Source: Rotaria sp. Silwood1
Taxonomy: Eukaryota; Rotifera; Eurotatoria; Philodinida; Philodinidae
Direction of reading: 5' to 3'
Assembly: GCA_905250075.1 (NCBI GenBank)
Contig: CAJNOP010000036.1
Location: 1,002,392-1,066,391 of the forward strand
Length of the DNA: 64,000 nt
Shown here: positions 38,770-52,500 of the stretch, piece after piece
Layout of the letters: each line of letters opens with the position of its first letter
Numbering within the stretch: the first letter of the stretch is position 1
The notes under the pieces: generated by a model
Told to the model about the DNA's origin: nothing
The model's database searches: none
What the model saw: only the letters and a program-made list of their open reading frames with translations
Program-made: the position numbers and the translations under genes

Positions 38770-39823
38770 TAAACGATAATTATTGTCATTTATTATTTTA
38801 GTAATATGATTATCCCTATGAAATAAAAAAGATGTCTTCTTGATTTCATCATTAACACAACAATTAATCTCTTTATATGAATTATACAAGTCTTTATTTT
38901 GGATTGTTATCAAGTGAAAACTTGAAAATCTTTGATTGAGTCAAGTATGCAATGTTGTCTAAATAGTTGTTTTTTAATGATTATCCCATCAGTCATTTAC
39001 TTACAGGTTCACTTAGTTATTTCAAAATTTAAATTCTATTGAACTACGTTTCAGAATTGTCTGTAGAGTTTTTCTTAGTTTAGTAAGATAAGATCCCATT
39101 TGATACTGAATCTATAATCATTAATTAATTAAAAATTATCAATCAAAATGAAACAAAGAAAATTGTATAAATAATACAACTAAAACTAAAGAAATATTCA
39201 CATACTGAGTATGTTGTTATTTCTTGCTTTAACTTTTCTTTATCGAATGTTTTTTTTACTTCCAATTTTCTGACAACGTAATTGGTCGAGAATGTAAGCT
39301 TGTTAATCATGAAGTCTAACGCGTGTTAAAGATGAAGTGTTTCTTATTTTAAAATCTTATAATTAATTTGTCCACTTTGACAGAGAATATGTAATTACTT
39401 AAAACACTTTTTAGCGTGTCAACATCATCATATTAAATAGATTTTTATGTTGTATATTAGATATCATATGAAAACTTTAATTTACATAAAACGACTCAAC
39501 AAATACTATTCAAATTTTTTACCTGTGCATAAAATGCAAGAATGAAGTATTTCGCATTTAATCGATTTTATCTTTAGTATTTTTTCAGACATAATAAATC
39601 TGTCAGATCTTGTGATTTTGTTTAACAAATATTAGTTTTAGCACTTGACAAACGAAGTACAATAATTGTGTTACATTTGACAAATTTTAAAATCGTTAAA
39701 TTGTCTTATCTTTTCTACTAAAGATAACTATCAAATCTAAAAACAACGATAGACTTTATATAGTTCATTGTCAACATATTGAATTGCCATCAGCTTATTT
39801 TTTTACAGTATAATGTCAAAATA

Positions 39824-40474
39824 CAGTATAACCTCTATATGTGAGCACCTCCCAATAATGAGCAACTCCTTATACTGAGGTCTCTGTGGGCCGCCCGAGT
39901 GAATTTTGCTGGAAATGAGTCTCTCGATTATGAGCACCTCCTCATTCTATTAGTGAGCGCATTTTATTGGTCCTATGAGCAATAACAACCTCTATAATAT
40001 GAGCAATATGTGTTTTGTAACTGACACATAGAATGAGAAAAAGAATGATTTTATGTCATCTGCTTTATTAAAAATAAGCAAAGGACACATATTTGACCGA
40101 CATAGACTAATCGGACGTAATTAGAAGAAAAAAGTTACTTAGTAGAAATAACGTTGGTTGGGGTGACATGTCCCCATTTTTGTAATAATAATCGGTGACA
40201 TCAAATAATGTCACCATGTGTCGATTTACCTCTATTTAGAAAAAGAACTTAGTTTTGTGTTGTAAAAAATTGTTATCTTAGAAAAGAAATTATTATTTGA
40301 ATAAATAAATTATTGAAAAGAAGTACAATATCACTCTGTGCATTCGAAAAGTGTTTTCGGGTGAATATTCAGACTCTTCATAAAGGATCTAAAAACCTCC
40401 CAATAATGAGCACCTCCTTAAAGTGAGCACTTTTGACCGGTCCCAATAGTGCTCACATTAGAGAGGTTTTACTG
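39824..40474. mobile_element. Mariner/pogo-type MITE (651 bp)
   Basis: Terminal inverted repeats of about 26 bp: CAGTATAACCTCT...GTGAGCAC on the left and, inverted, CAGTAAAACCTCT...GTGAGCAC on the right, one gap and few mismatches. A TA dinucleotide flanks both ends (39822-39823 and 40475-40476), the Tc1/mariner target. The subterminal motif CCTCCCAATAATGAGCA occurs near both ends in direct orientation. No transposase frame is present, so it is non-autonomous. Confidence 0.78.
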
Positions 40475-43400
40475 TAAATATTTTTTCAATGTACAACAAT
40501 TTAAATGTTAGAAAAATATCAATAATTAATGTCTTTCTGTACAAGACAATGTAAAATAATTTTTAAGGGTTTGAAAATAACTTAATTTTTGTATTCTCTC
40601 TGTCATAGATAATAATTTTAAAATGTATCTAACTAAAAAAACAAGAAGCGTCATAATAATAATATCTATCATATTAAATATATTCGTCGTTTAAATTTCA
40701 TTAGAAAAATATCCTGTAAGAGAAGAGTTATTTCTTACAATACACTTGTCTGAAAAGAAACTATTCATTATTTTTATCATTTATAAAATTGTATTTATAT
40801 TATTTCATTATTCATAGATAATATGTTACATAATCTTTTAGGATTCTAAACGATTATTAATGAGATATACATACTATTTTCTTAATTGATCTCTCAGGTA
40901 TTATGCAATTCTCAATAGTATGTGCAGCTAAACAAAAGCGCACTTAATTTTCTTGATTTAGTCGGTTTCCTTATTATAATATAGCCTACATCTCTTGTTG
41001 TTTGATACATAATCTTAACAAAGATGCATAAAACATTTAATTTAAAAGAGCAGAATGCCTTCCGACGTAATGATAAAAGATATTATTCTGTATTTAGAAT
41101 GATTTTTTCTGTTTCCTCTTTAATTATACTATCTTCATCTAAATCGGAAGAAGACAAAATGAAGTTTCTTTTTTAACAACACACATCTTAAATTAACAAT
41201 GTTATTTCGTTTGTCTTTTTATAATGAAAAATTGATTAAGCACGCTTTGGTATTTTATTTTCTTTTGCTCATTCATATATTAATTTGTCTTGCTTGCTTC
41301 AAGTAAGTTTTACTCATTTATTTTCAATCATATATAATTTCGTAGTTAAGTCAGCAAAGAATCAATAATAGTTTTAGTGAAAAAAAAAACTATAATTTTC
41401 TCTGTAATAGTAGAAGTTGAATTACATAAAAGATGTTCCATAATATCTGAAGATAAATTATCAATAGCATTTCTCATAGTTTTCCTTTACGTAGAAGGTT
41501 GAAGCTTTTAATTTGCCAAAATTTCAAAACTCTAACTAAAACTAATACTGAAATGCATGTTCAAGATCAACATGCATGAATTCTCGTAGTTAATTTTTGT
41601 GACATGTTTATTTCTTGACCAGTGAAATTTATAAATATCTGATGAAAAGAAACTTTCCAAGAGAAATTTTTTTAAAAATTATAGATTATAATAAAACTCA
41701 ATATATGTATGAACAAAGTCTTCATTGCTTTCTATGACTGATCGTAATTCATAAACTATTCGGTCTCTTATTATTTTTTTTCTGGTACCTTTTCTTTTTA
41801 TAATTGTAATATTTTAGTATCACTATCTACTGATACTATACGTTCATTAAATAGTTGTGCTACAAATCGTTACAATTTTTTTGTTTTTGTAACTGAGGAA
41901 TATTGAAGATAAAATTTGTCATTAAATCTAAAATATTTTAACTATAAATAGATTTATATATAGTTAAAACAAATCTTTCACAACTCTATCACAATTGACT
42001 ACATAGAAAAAATCTGACAGAAATCGAGTACGTCAGTTCATGTATATTAATCTTGTCGATGTTTTTCAGTGCTAATTTTAGCTAGAAGATTGAAGCTTTA
42101 TAAAGTTCAAGATCTTGGTTAGATATATGTATGATCAAAATTTTAGCCTTCTACAGCAAGAAAAAAGTATGAAAATTGTTGTTGACGATTTATTATCATT
42201 TATAATGAGATACCGTCTATGAATAGTAATTCGAATCTGTTGACTGAAAATATAGTCATAATAATAAAGCAACAAATCCCTTAGGTTATAAATGCAATAA
42301 GTTTTTCTCATTAGATCATACTGAATGGATTATCATGTTGAAAATCTTGATAGAATATATTAAAATAATTTATTAAAATATGATAATCTCTATATATTAT
42401 TAAGAAAAATACTGAGATATGTTAAATTCTATGTAAATTATCAATCATATGAAGGATTCGTTTATCCTATTATTATTGTATTCAGAATGCTAAAATGATT
42501 TATCATGCTTATATCAGAGTATTTGTAGCAATCATTTTTTCAATATGCATTTTCTGTTTCATATTCATAAATTTGAAAAATGTTAAGAATTATGATGATA
42601 TCTAAAAAATAATAAATTGTTACTTGTATGACTACATGATTTAATTAAATCGAAAAATTTTTCTAATTTATTTATATTTGAAGATATCATAGGAAAAGAA
42701 TGCTACCATATTTTTTTCCTTTCTTTTTGTTATTCTTGACTTTTTTTTTCACAAAACATTTATTATTGGATTAATGGTATTTCTATCTTTCTTATGTTTA
42801 CATTTTTGCTGATAATCTAATAGTTATTCTCTTGGAAATGTTTTTCCTAATATGTTTGTTTTTTCATATTTTTCTATTATGAGTAATTCTTCTCTCTATT
42901 AAAGAGATAGTCTTGTGATTATATTACAATTGATCTATCTGAATAGCATTCTTAATTTATCTGTCTAGATCATAGACAATCTAACTTATTCGATATTCAT
43001 TAAAAGTTAAAACGTTTCAAATGACATTGATTATTTGACTACTCAAAAAAAAAAAAAAAAATTAAATAATCGACTTATTCGTTTAATTAAACAATCCGAG
43101 TCTAATTTTAGGTTCAAATAAAGTTTTCCTATAGATCTTATTATTATAAAATTATTTATTTTAAATGATAGCAGATACTTCAGTTGAATGTAATATAATG
43201 TGTCAAAGAAACTTGATCTATAGATACACTCTGTCGAAATTAACATTCAACATGAGCAAATATGCCTTATATATATTCTGGTGTATTATCTTGAAGGTCA
43301 CCAGTATAAGCATTTAATTATAGCAACGTTCTTTTGATGTCTGAATGATCTACAAAATTATCTTGTATTAGTATAGATAGTTTGACTGAATCGTATTTAT

Positions 43401-43872
43401 GATTGTCTGTACTATAAATTCTTTTAGTAAAAAGAAACCCAATATTTAGTAAAAAAACAATATGCATCAATCCTAAATAGTATTGATATTTTTATATCTT
43501 AAAAAATAGTCAATAGAAAAAGAATGAAATCTTCTAGTTTACGAAGAAAATAGCACTGTTGAATTTTTATCAAAATCGTGAATTCATGCATCATCATTAT
43601 TTGAAATCAATTGATGAATTGCTCTTGAAAGTAATGTCAGATTTAGGTGGAGGACGCTTGTAACAATCTTTTTTCCTACTGAAAAGGCTTGTCATTTTTG
43701 TTTTCTAGAAAAAAATGTGTAAAATTACGTCGATGATATCTCTAATGAACTACAAAATGCCTTTTTTGATTATGATTACTTTTCCCAGTACCAAAATACT
43801 CTCTCTTATCAATGTCGTAAATCCCATACGACTCGAAAGCTAAATCAAAGTTTTCATTCTTTTATAGTACCA

Positions 43873-44850
43873 ATGACATCATCAATAGTTAATAGATTGG
43901 AATGGTCAACTGTCATCTTAAATCGATGGGTAGCTCCTATAATATTCTTAATTGGTTTCATAGGAAATTTCTTTAATCTAATGATATTTACACGTAAAGA
44001 TTTTTTTAAAAAATCAATTTCCCAATATTTTCTGGCAGTATCAATAAATAATATAACTATGTTTTTTATTGGTCTTTCAACTCGAATAATAGAGAGTGGT
44101 TTTCAAATAAGTATTTTTGGTGGTGATTCAAATGTATATTGTAAAATTCGAACTTATTTTGTTTATACTGCATTTGCAATATCAAATTGGTTTCTTGTTT
44201 TTGCATCACTTGATCGATTTTATTCAACAAATCAATCAGCAATCAAACGTCAACGTTTTTGTTCAAATCGAATGGCCTTTAAACTCATTTGTTTAATAGT
44301 AATTGGATGTATTTTAACGCATATACATATTATTATTTATTACAAATACATATACTATGAAAATCTAAACAATCAATCAATATTAATATGTACATCAAAT
44401 AATGGAATGTATACCATGTTTTTTTCTTTTTTTATATTAATTTTTTATAGTTTATTACCTCCAATATTAATGTTATTAATAGGTCTTTTAACAATAAATA
44501 ATGTTCGAAAATTTCGTCAACGAATAAATCCAAGTCGAATTCAAACATTATTAACACGAGATGCACATCAATTAATTAAAACTCTTTCCGTACAAATAAC
44601 TCTTCTTATCATATTGACAACTCCACATTCATGTTATTGGCTTTATATGGGATTTACATCAGAACAAAATTCAATTAAAACAACTCTTATATTAGAATAT
44701 GAAAAATTTATTTTAAATATTGTTCGATTGATACTTTATATGAATTATGGAAGTGGATTTTATATACAAATTAGTATTTCGAAAAAATTTAGATGTGAAT
44801 TTATTCAAATAATTAAAAACATGAAAAGATATTTTAGAAATTTTTATTAA
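43873..44850 (+). CDS. Rhodopsin-like GPCR
   Basis: Intronless 325-aa seven-transmembrane receptor of the plasma membrane. TM1 carries GFIGNFFNLMIF with the conserved GN. The extracellular Cys before TM3 is present (VYCKIRTYF). The TM3 end is SLDRFYS, so DRY is changed to DRF. TM5 (FFILIFYSLLPPILMLL) is followed by a basic third loop with RKFRQRINPSR. TM6 ends in TTPHSCYW. TM7 reads MNYGSGFYIQISISKKFR in place of NPxxY. The tail is short and basic. The initiator ATG lies just after a possible acceptor (TTTTATAG), so a 5' noncoding exon is possible. The sequence resembles the peptide-receptor-like orphan GPCRs (FMRFamide-receptor type) expanded in rotifers. The ligand is unknown. Confidence 0.93.
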   Translation: MTSSIVNRLEWSTVILNRWVAPIIFLIGFIGNFFNLMIFTRKDFFKKSISQYFLAVSINNITMFFIGLSTRIIESGFQISIFGGDSNVYCKIRTYFVYTAFAISNWFLVFASLDRFYSTNQSAIKRQRFCSNRMAFKLICLIVIGCILTHIHIIIYYKYIYYENLNNQSILICTSNNGMYTMFFSFFILIFYSLLPPILMLLIGLLTINNVRKFRQRINPSRIQTLLTRDAHQLIKTLSVQITLLIILTTPHSCYWLYMGFTSEQNSIKTTLILEYEKFILNIVRLILYMNYGSGFYIQISISKKFRCEFIQIIKNMKRYFRNFY

Positions 44851-44935
44851 CAATTTAATTAACAAAAAAAAAAAATTCTCCCTCGCTTTTCTTTCTCTCA
44901 GTATTATTTTTGTTTAATATTTATCATCTTATTTA

Positions 44936-45197
44936 ATGGAATATATCGGTGTGTTATCAATAAATATATTTTTTTTTTGTATATGAACATATGTCAATAT
45001 TTATTTTTACAGAGATATTTTCTCAACAAATTGATTGTGGTGAAAAATTGACTGTAATAATATCCATTATTCTTCCTTTTTTTGTTGTCTTTTCTTTATT
45101 TATTTGTTGGATAATGAGACCTTATCCACAACAAGCATCAAATGTAATTGAATTTCAAATTCGACAACAAATAGATTTTTCAAAATTTCAACGATAA
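44936..45197 (+). CDS. Possible small single-pass membrane protein
   Basis: Two-exon model 44936-44948 and 45013-45197 gives 65 aa. The donor GTGTGT follows ATG GAA TAT ATC G, and the acceptor TTTTTACAG restores the long frame. The product has one transmembrane helix (VIISIILPFFVVFSLFICW) followed by a short cytosolic tail ending DFSKFQR. Codon use resembles the neighbouring GPCR, 86 bp upstream. A start inside exon 2 is also possible. No family is recognised. Evidence is limited to the frame, the splice sites and the helix. Confidence 0.4.
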
Positions 45198-48100
45198 ATA
45201 AAGTAAAATGAACTAATTTTCTAGTCGAATGATTATAAATAAATAATTCTCTAGATATTGATTAATAATCATTGAGAAAGAGTTTGTCTTTAATATATTT
45301 ATCTTGATATAATCGATCAAGGAATGACAATGATCTTATTAATCTTCGTCGTTTTTTAATATATTCTATTTGGAGTATTTTTTTTGTTCGCTATGCAAAC
45401 TTTTACAAGATAAGCTTTTGTATGCTGTAGATTAAGAGAAGAAAAATTGATTATTCTTAATCAGTTAAAAAAAAGAAAGAAAAAAGACTTCAATGATTTA
45501 ATTATTTTTAATAATACCAATGAGTAAAATTTTCCTATTTACTCATAAATAATGTTGATTAACGTTAAATAAATATGTTTTAATAGATACACTAGAGAAT
45601 AAGAATTAAAGTTGAGCATTAACAATTCACAAAAGAAATAAGTCATCATCATACAATGGAGATAAAAATAAACATGTAGACAATGATCTAAGTTCATCAA
45701 ATAAACGTTGACATATTTAGCAGAAGACTTATTTTAATATTGAATGAAGCATCCTGCTATACTTTTGTTACAATAACGTTTTCGCCTGACGTAGTTTGAG
45801 TAGCTTCATCTGTTCTTTAGCAAAACACTGAAAAGAGAGAAAAAAAAAAAAAAGAAAAAGAAAAAGGAAGAAATATTTTCTCATTTCATTTTTGCAAATA
45901 CTGAAAAACAACTATTTTTCTTTTGCTGTTCTTTTATTATTTATTTTTATTCCGTTTAATCGTTGGACTTATTTTTTTCGAACAATTAAATTAAAAGTGA
46001 ATCCTTCTAATGTAAGTTTTTACTTTTTTTTTTTTTTTTTTAAATAGTAATAAAAGAAAAAAAAACTATAGTAATCAAATAACACATCAATCACAAGATC
46101 TTTATGTTGTTTTTTTCTTGATTTGTTTAGATATTTGATTGATGACAGCTGTTTGATAGAGATCATACATGCAAACTTTAGATTTATTTTTGTGTTTAGA
46201 GAAATTAGATCTTTTCGAACAAAAATTTATATCTATTTAAAATAATATTCTTTTTTTTATGAAAGAAAGGCAAAAAAAAACCGTTTTGTAAAAGAACCTT
46301 CTATGTAAATTGTAAGTTTTAACACAACAAAGAAAAAGAAACTTGTCTTCTCGTTCTTCTCATTTTTCTTGCGTACTTCTGTCTGCTAATCATTCTTTTT
46401 TTCATCATTGCCAACACCAACAGGAACAACATCATAGAACGCTAAACATTCTGTGGTTTGACAGAATAAGAGAGAAAAGAGAGAAATGATATAGAAATAA
46501 GAGAAAGAAATAAGAGAGAAAAACCACATAGTTGCGGCGCTCTGCGTTCTTTTTACTTCTGTGTCTTGTTCGACTCTTTAGTGATGATTACGTGTGTGTG
46601 CATGTGTGAATGAATTTATTCAGGCGACGACTAACCCGTAGAAGAAACTATTTAACAATTTGAAATCTTGAACACGCCTTATATTGTATATTAAATAAAA
46701 AAAAAGTTAGAATATCAATCACATTGAATAACAGTCGTCCGGTTGTCTCAAATAGTCCCAGGTAAGCATATTCATCATAGAGCATCTGTTGACATTTGAC
46801 TTTGTCTTTAGTCAACAGATCAATAATGTAATTGTAGAATATAGTATCATTCGATTCGATATATTTATAAAATAACCTTTTGTCAATTATCGATATATAC
46901 AGCTAGTAGCTATATAATGTTAATTATACATTAGTTATTTTTCTAGGGTGAAATCTGTGAATCATCATCTAAAAAAAAAAAAACTAATCAAAAAATTTTT
47001 TAAATATTAATCACGAAAATCTCATGAAAAAAAATAATAATACAACGCCTGAATACAAATTAAGGTCAAGAGCATATATGTAGGTAGACATCATAGTATA
47101 ATAGTAGATCAATTTATATAGCTATATTAATCATTATGAAAACAGTGAGCATAGACGTTATTCTAGGAGATTATGCAAATATTGTCTGGAAGCGTAAGAC
47201 TCACTATCATAAATATATTGAAACAATATGTATTTTTATATGAAATAGAAAAAGAAAATGCATTAATATGCTTCAATGCATCAATAGAGCAACAGATATA
47301 ATTTAATTCTAAAATATTGCTTCTTCTTCTGTTAACATTCAAAAACTATATACATATATATATATATAGAAAAAAATTGTTTCGTCGTTTTTTTTTTAAT
47401 AGAATATTGATATATTCAACCTTTATTTTTACATAGTGACCTTTTAGTTGTCGCATAAAATTGCTTATATATTTCGTCTTTCTCTTCAATGAAAAGGTAA
47501 ATGTAACAATTGTTTTACAATAGAGATCATTGTTATTCATGTACAGTTACAAGAAAAAAAGAAGGTCAATATAGAAATTACTAAAATATTAATCATATTA
47601 TGAATAGTTAGATTTATTTTAAAATAATCATTATTTCATCGAAAGAGTATTAAATAAAAAAATTATTAAACTAAGAGTTTTTTTTGTATGATTTGCATAA
47701 GAAGTACTTATTCTAATAAGTAAAATGTTCATTTCATTAAATTTAATGTCGGAATTTATTATATCGACGTAGTCGATGTCGGCATAAAAAAAAACAATAA
47801 AGTCCAATTAGATCAAAGACTAAAACATACTCTTGTTTGTATGTCAGCTATAATAAGAAAAATCAATTACTTTTGTTTTTTTGATTGATCGGCAAACAAT
47901 AAAAAAAAGATGAAAGAGTTTCAAAAACTCAATATAAAGAAAACCACGCCCAATGTTCTATATTCTTTTTTTTTGTCCAATTTTCATAAAGAGATTGATG
48001 AGTGTGTTAGAATTCCAGTTGTCTTTTTAGTGTAAAACCAAGGAAAAAAAGATAAGACTTGTCGTCAGTATTGCATAAACAGATGAAGATAGTTATGAAC

Positions 48101-49506
48101 TTCGCCTTTTCTTCTTGTTTGATGGGCATATAAAAGTGCACATAACCAGAAGAGAATCGTTCGAATGTCCTTGAATGGTGATCGGCTTGCAACCTCGACT
48201 CGTTTTTTTTTCTTTTCTCTCTCTCTCTCTCTCTCATCTCATCAAATTAACAGTTCGAAGGAAAAAAAGCGAGAAAAAGGCGGCCTTATATTAGTGTGAT
48301 TATACTGACTTTTTGTATTCTATTTGCAAGCTAGTATTGCAAACCATTTATTATAAGAGATGGGATGCTCAGTGTTGTGCGTGTGTTCATCATAGAACGA
48401 GAGACGCGCATGCTGTGTGTGTGTGTGTGCGTCTTTTCTCTGTTTATCTCGACGGATTCACTTGCCTATTAGTCATAGAACAGAGGAAAAAGCAAAAAGA
48501 AAAAAAAACGAAAATATTTCTATGAGACGTGACTTGCTGAAAAAATTGTGATACACTATACAACACAAATGTATTCATTCCCAGAGAAATAAAGAGCTAT
48601 TAAGAGAGAAAGTACCATTTATATCATTTCGGTCTTTATAGATACTTCATATATATATATATCTATATATATATTGTCAGGTAAGAGTATTTCATAATAT
48701 AAATTTATTTGAGATTGATATTAGTTTTTTTTCTTTTATTGTTAAAGAACAAAAGATTTTTTTTTTTTATATTAATTTAAACATCATATTTCATGAATGA
48801 ATGTTGTATTTAAAAACACCTACATTATGTTAATACTTACTTTGAAAAATTTTTTATCCTGCAGATGACAATAAGTTATTACTAAACATTTTCTTTCTAT
48901 TTATAGTATGAATGAGAATGAATATTTGTCCTTGATGTTTGACAAGTTTTTTTTTTTTTGGTTTCTTCATTGATTTGTTTCGACAAGTGTTCTATAGAAC
49001 AATCTCTTATAAAGAGTTTTTCTTTTTTTCTATATCGAATGTCATTAATTTTTTTTTTCATTCATTATTTAATAGTTGTTAATAAAATGGATTAGGTAGG
49101 TTTTCTTCTTTTTTTTATCGTATGTCTGGTTAAAAAGATAAGAATGTTAATTTTAATAATTTTCATTACAGAAGAATGAACAAGATTTGATTGTCGAGAA
49201 GAAAAAGAAACAACTAAACGATGAAGTTATTTCCCAAATGAATAAATCTGTGTTTTGTGTATGTCAAGGTTAATTAAAGGAAAAGTTAAGGCAGATTGCG
49301 ATGGGAAACAAAACGCAGAAAGAATCTAAGATTAGGGTCAAATAAAAAATGAATATACATTGATGGATTCTATCTGATTGACATTTTTTTTTCTTCTGTT
49401 GATCTAATTGTAAGATAGAAATATATGAATAATCTATTATAGAAAGAGACAAGTGGACATGCTTGTACAACAGTGGTGATGTACTACTTAGACTTTTGTG
49501 GTGACT
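45198..49506. other. Long upstream region of the metalloproteinase gene
   Basis: 4.3 kb with no convincing coding sequence. Strong donor-like sites CCCAG|GTAAGC at 46762 and TCAG|GTAAGAG at 48681, and an acceptor TTTCATTACAG ending 49171, suggest 5'UTR exons of the downstream gene. Simple repeats include a CT run at about 48216-48236 and a GT run at about 48412-48430. A less AT-rich block near 46500-46660 could be a promoter region. All of this is inference from sequence motifs. Confidence 0.4.
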
Positions 49507-52500
49507 ATGCCCTGTGGCTTGATCGTCCTCGATTGTCATCTACTTTTCGTCGTTGTTATTCTCATCGAATTAGTCGCATCAAGATCTATTTTAATCGATA
49601 GAGATCAACGAGAATTAACAACGTCAACAAATAGAACAATGCACAAAGATCGAAGACATTCGATATTTGACGACAAGAACAGAGCTGTTTTAGGTGAACT
49701 TGTAAGTTTTTATTTAAAATAAAACATACAATAACAAATCAAAAAAAAATGCCGAAAAGACAAATAATATTTTGCATATTTTGTTTTCTTTTATTTCTGT
49801 CAGCATACATATTTAAGTAATTATGGTTATTTACCTCGTTCTGATTTGGAGACTCGAGCAATGAGAACAGATGAAGAATTTCGTTCTGCTATTCGACGTT
49901 TACAAACATTTGCTTCTATCCCTGTAACTGTACGTATGATTATCTTTTTTTTATATTTCAAATCTTATTTCAAGTTTTTTTTTTTGTCTAGGGTGAACTT
50001 GATCAAGCAACACTTGATTTAATTCGACGTCCTCGTTGTGGTTTAGCTGATTATGAACCAAATCGTGTACCACGTCCTCATACATATGGAAATCGTCGTC
50101 GACGACGTTATGTTTTACAAGGACAAAAATGGGCTAAAACATATTTAACATATAAGTGAGTAAAAACAAAAAAATTATTTATTTCTTAAATAAATAAATG
50201 TAGTTAGAAGAGTTATTGTTGCAAATGTAAATAATATTGGTTTTAATAATAATGATTTTTTTTCATAAATTTGTTTATTATTTTCAAAAATACATTGAAA
50301 TTTTTTTATATGAATTTTTTCGGATTTTAAATTTTTCCATTGTGTTATATAATCATCATATTGATTTAATATTTGTGCATATTGTATAACAAGTAATATT
50401 CGATAATTAATTTCAATAGATGTTAAATGACATTCAATATATGAATTAGCTTGAATAAAACCACGTGCAGGTTGTGACGCTATTATATCAGGTTGAGTTG
50501 TTTTTAATTTAAATATAATTGGAAAAGAATTATCATTATATAATTTTAAATTAATTAAATTAGATGTTTGAGAAAAATTTAGAAATTTTGAAGGTTTTGT
50601 ACGTAATTCAATTAATTTTTCTTGTTGAGAGAAAAAAGTTAAATTATTAAATGGTTTTTGATGATAAATATTTAATGTTTTATGTGTAATTGAATCTTGT
50701 TGTGTTTCTATAAAAATATTTTTATTTACAATGTCACCTGAATTTTTATTCTCTTGATTAAATAGATCATAAACACTAATTGTTTTTTCGTCTTTCCAAT
50801 TCATTGAGAAAATGAGGAAAAAAAAAAGATATTACTAATAGAAAAATGAATAAGAATTTAACCGCTCTTTTTTTCTTTTTGTTTCTATTTTTAATTTTTC
50901 TTTTTTTTTGATAGAGTTATGAATTATACACCAGATATGCCCCACGACTCAGTTGATCGAGCTATTTATCATGCTTTATTAATTTGGTCGTATCCAAGTC
51001 AATTAAGATTTCGTCAAGCAAACGAAATGGAACATCCTGATATTGAATTTTTATTTGCTCAAGGTTATCATGAAGATGGATATCAATTTGATGGAAAAGG
51101 TTGAAATATTATCTAGATGAGAAATTTATAAAATTGGTTTTTTATTTTAGGCTCTGTTCTAGCTCATGCTTTTTATCCTGAAGAACATCTTGGTGGAGAT
51201 GTTCATTATGATGAAGATGAAGATTGGACAGCATATCGAGAAAATGAATATGGTTTAAGTTAGTATTATGTTTTGATTAGAAACTCAATCCAATGAATTA
51301 TTTTTACTAGAGATGTAAGCCAATGTGTAGTTCTAGAATGAGAATTTAAAGTGTTTCAAGAAATACTTTATCAAGCTATTTTTTTGTAGTTTCGAAAAAA
51401 AAAATTTTGATATAGAATTAAGAAGAAAATATGATACATTAAACTACATATTGATAAGAAATTAAACAAGAACATCTGTACAAAGGCAGGATATAGATCA
51501 ACATTTTTTTTAATTCTTTTATCTGCTTTTATATCTCGATGATGATAGATAAAATATTTAACAAGTATGTTCGATAATAACAATAGCGTCGATGATTCAG
51601 TGGGTCGACTTACATCTCTAATTTTTCAATCTGAAGCAAAAAAAATTCGATCTCCTCCTTTTTAGACTTTCCTATCAACCATTTACAGTGTAGACTATAA
51701 ATAATTAGACGATAATAAAAAATTCTGCATCTTCGATCAACTTTAATCAATCAGAGTAGTTTTTTTTTCTCGATGATAGACAACTTGTCAAAGATTTTAT
51801 TCATAACATAACTGTCAATTACAGACTATGTAAAACTAATAATATGAACCAAAAGTATCTCAACTATTCTTATGATTTAGAGTGGCCTCATTTGTTTGAG
51901 TTAAAGAGAAGTTATGCTTTATGACAACTCTTCTTATATTGAGTTCTATAACTCAAGAATGAAAAAAAAAAGCGTATGACTCAGCGAACCTTTATTCTAG
52001 CTATTTTTAGACTATAAGTTTGATAGATTAAATTATAAAACTCAAAATGAGCAGAACTAGTTGTACAACATAATTCTTCTTTAATTTCAGTGATCGACTT
52101 CAAACAGGTTGCTTTAGTCTACATTACTTAGGTAGTACATGTACTAAAAATTTCCAATAAGTACTCTTAAGATGCATTACTTTCGACCAATTGAGTATTT
52201 TATTTTATGAAGATCAATAGTTCAAAACAAAAATCAGTCCGCTTGATTAAAACAGCCTAAAGGTATTTTTCCATCTTTTAGCTATTTATAAGCTATTGTG
52301 TTTATCACAGACAGATATCTTACTCACTGACTTAATTAAAGAGGAACAAATAGATAGACAGTGACGTATTCTGTAAATTCTAAGTAAAGAAATCTAACAT
52401 CATTGCAAATTTGTTTTGTATGTTGCCCTAAAAATTTATTAAAGTAACGTTTTTTTTATTTTTTTTTAGTGGATTTATTTTCAGTAACTGTTCATGAATT

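Larger units (their letters stand above)
37971..43872. other. Gene-poor region with two transposon remnants
   Basis: 5.9 kb between the AIM24 gene and the second GPCR. Apart from the two elements listed separately (38173-38769 and 39824-40474), the sequence is AT-rich with no long open frames. A 17-base A run lies near 43045. The short open frames at 38103-38913 fall inside or overlap the foldback element. Confidence 0.6.

Noticed and set aside
38354..38913. Open frames on both strands
   Set aside because: They lie within or overlap the palindromic foldback element, and the same residues appear in both arms.
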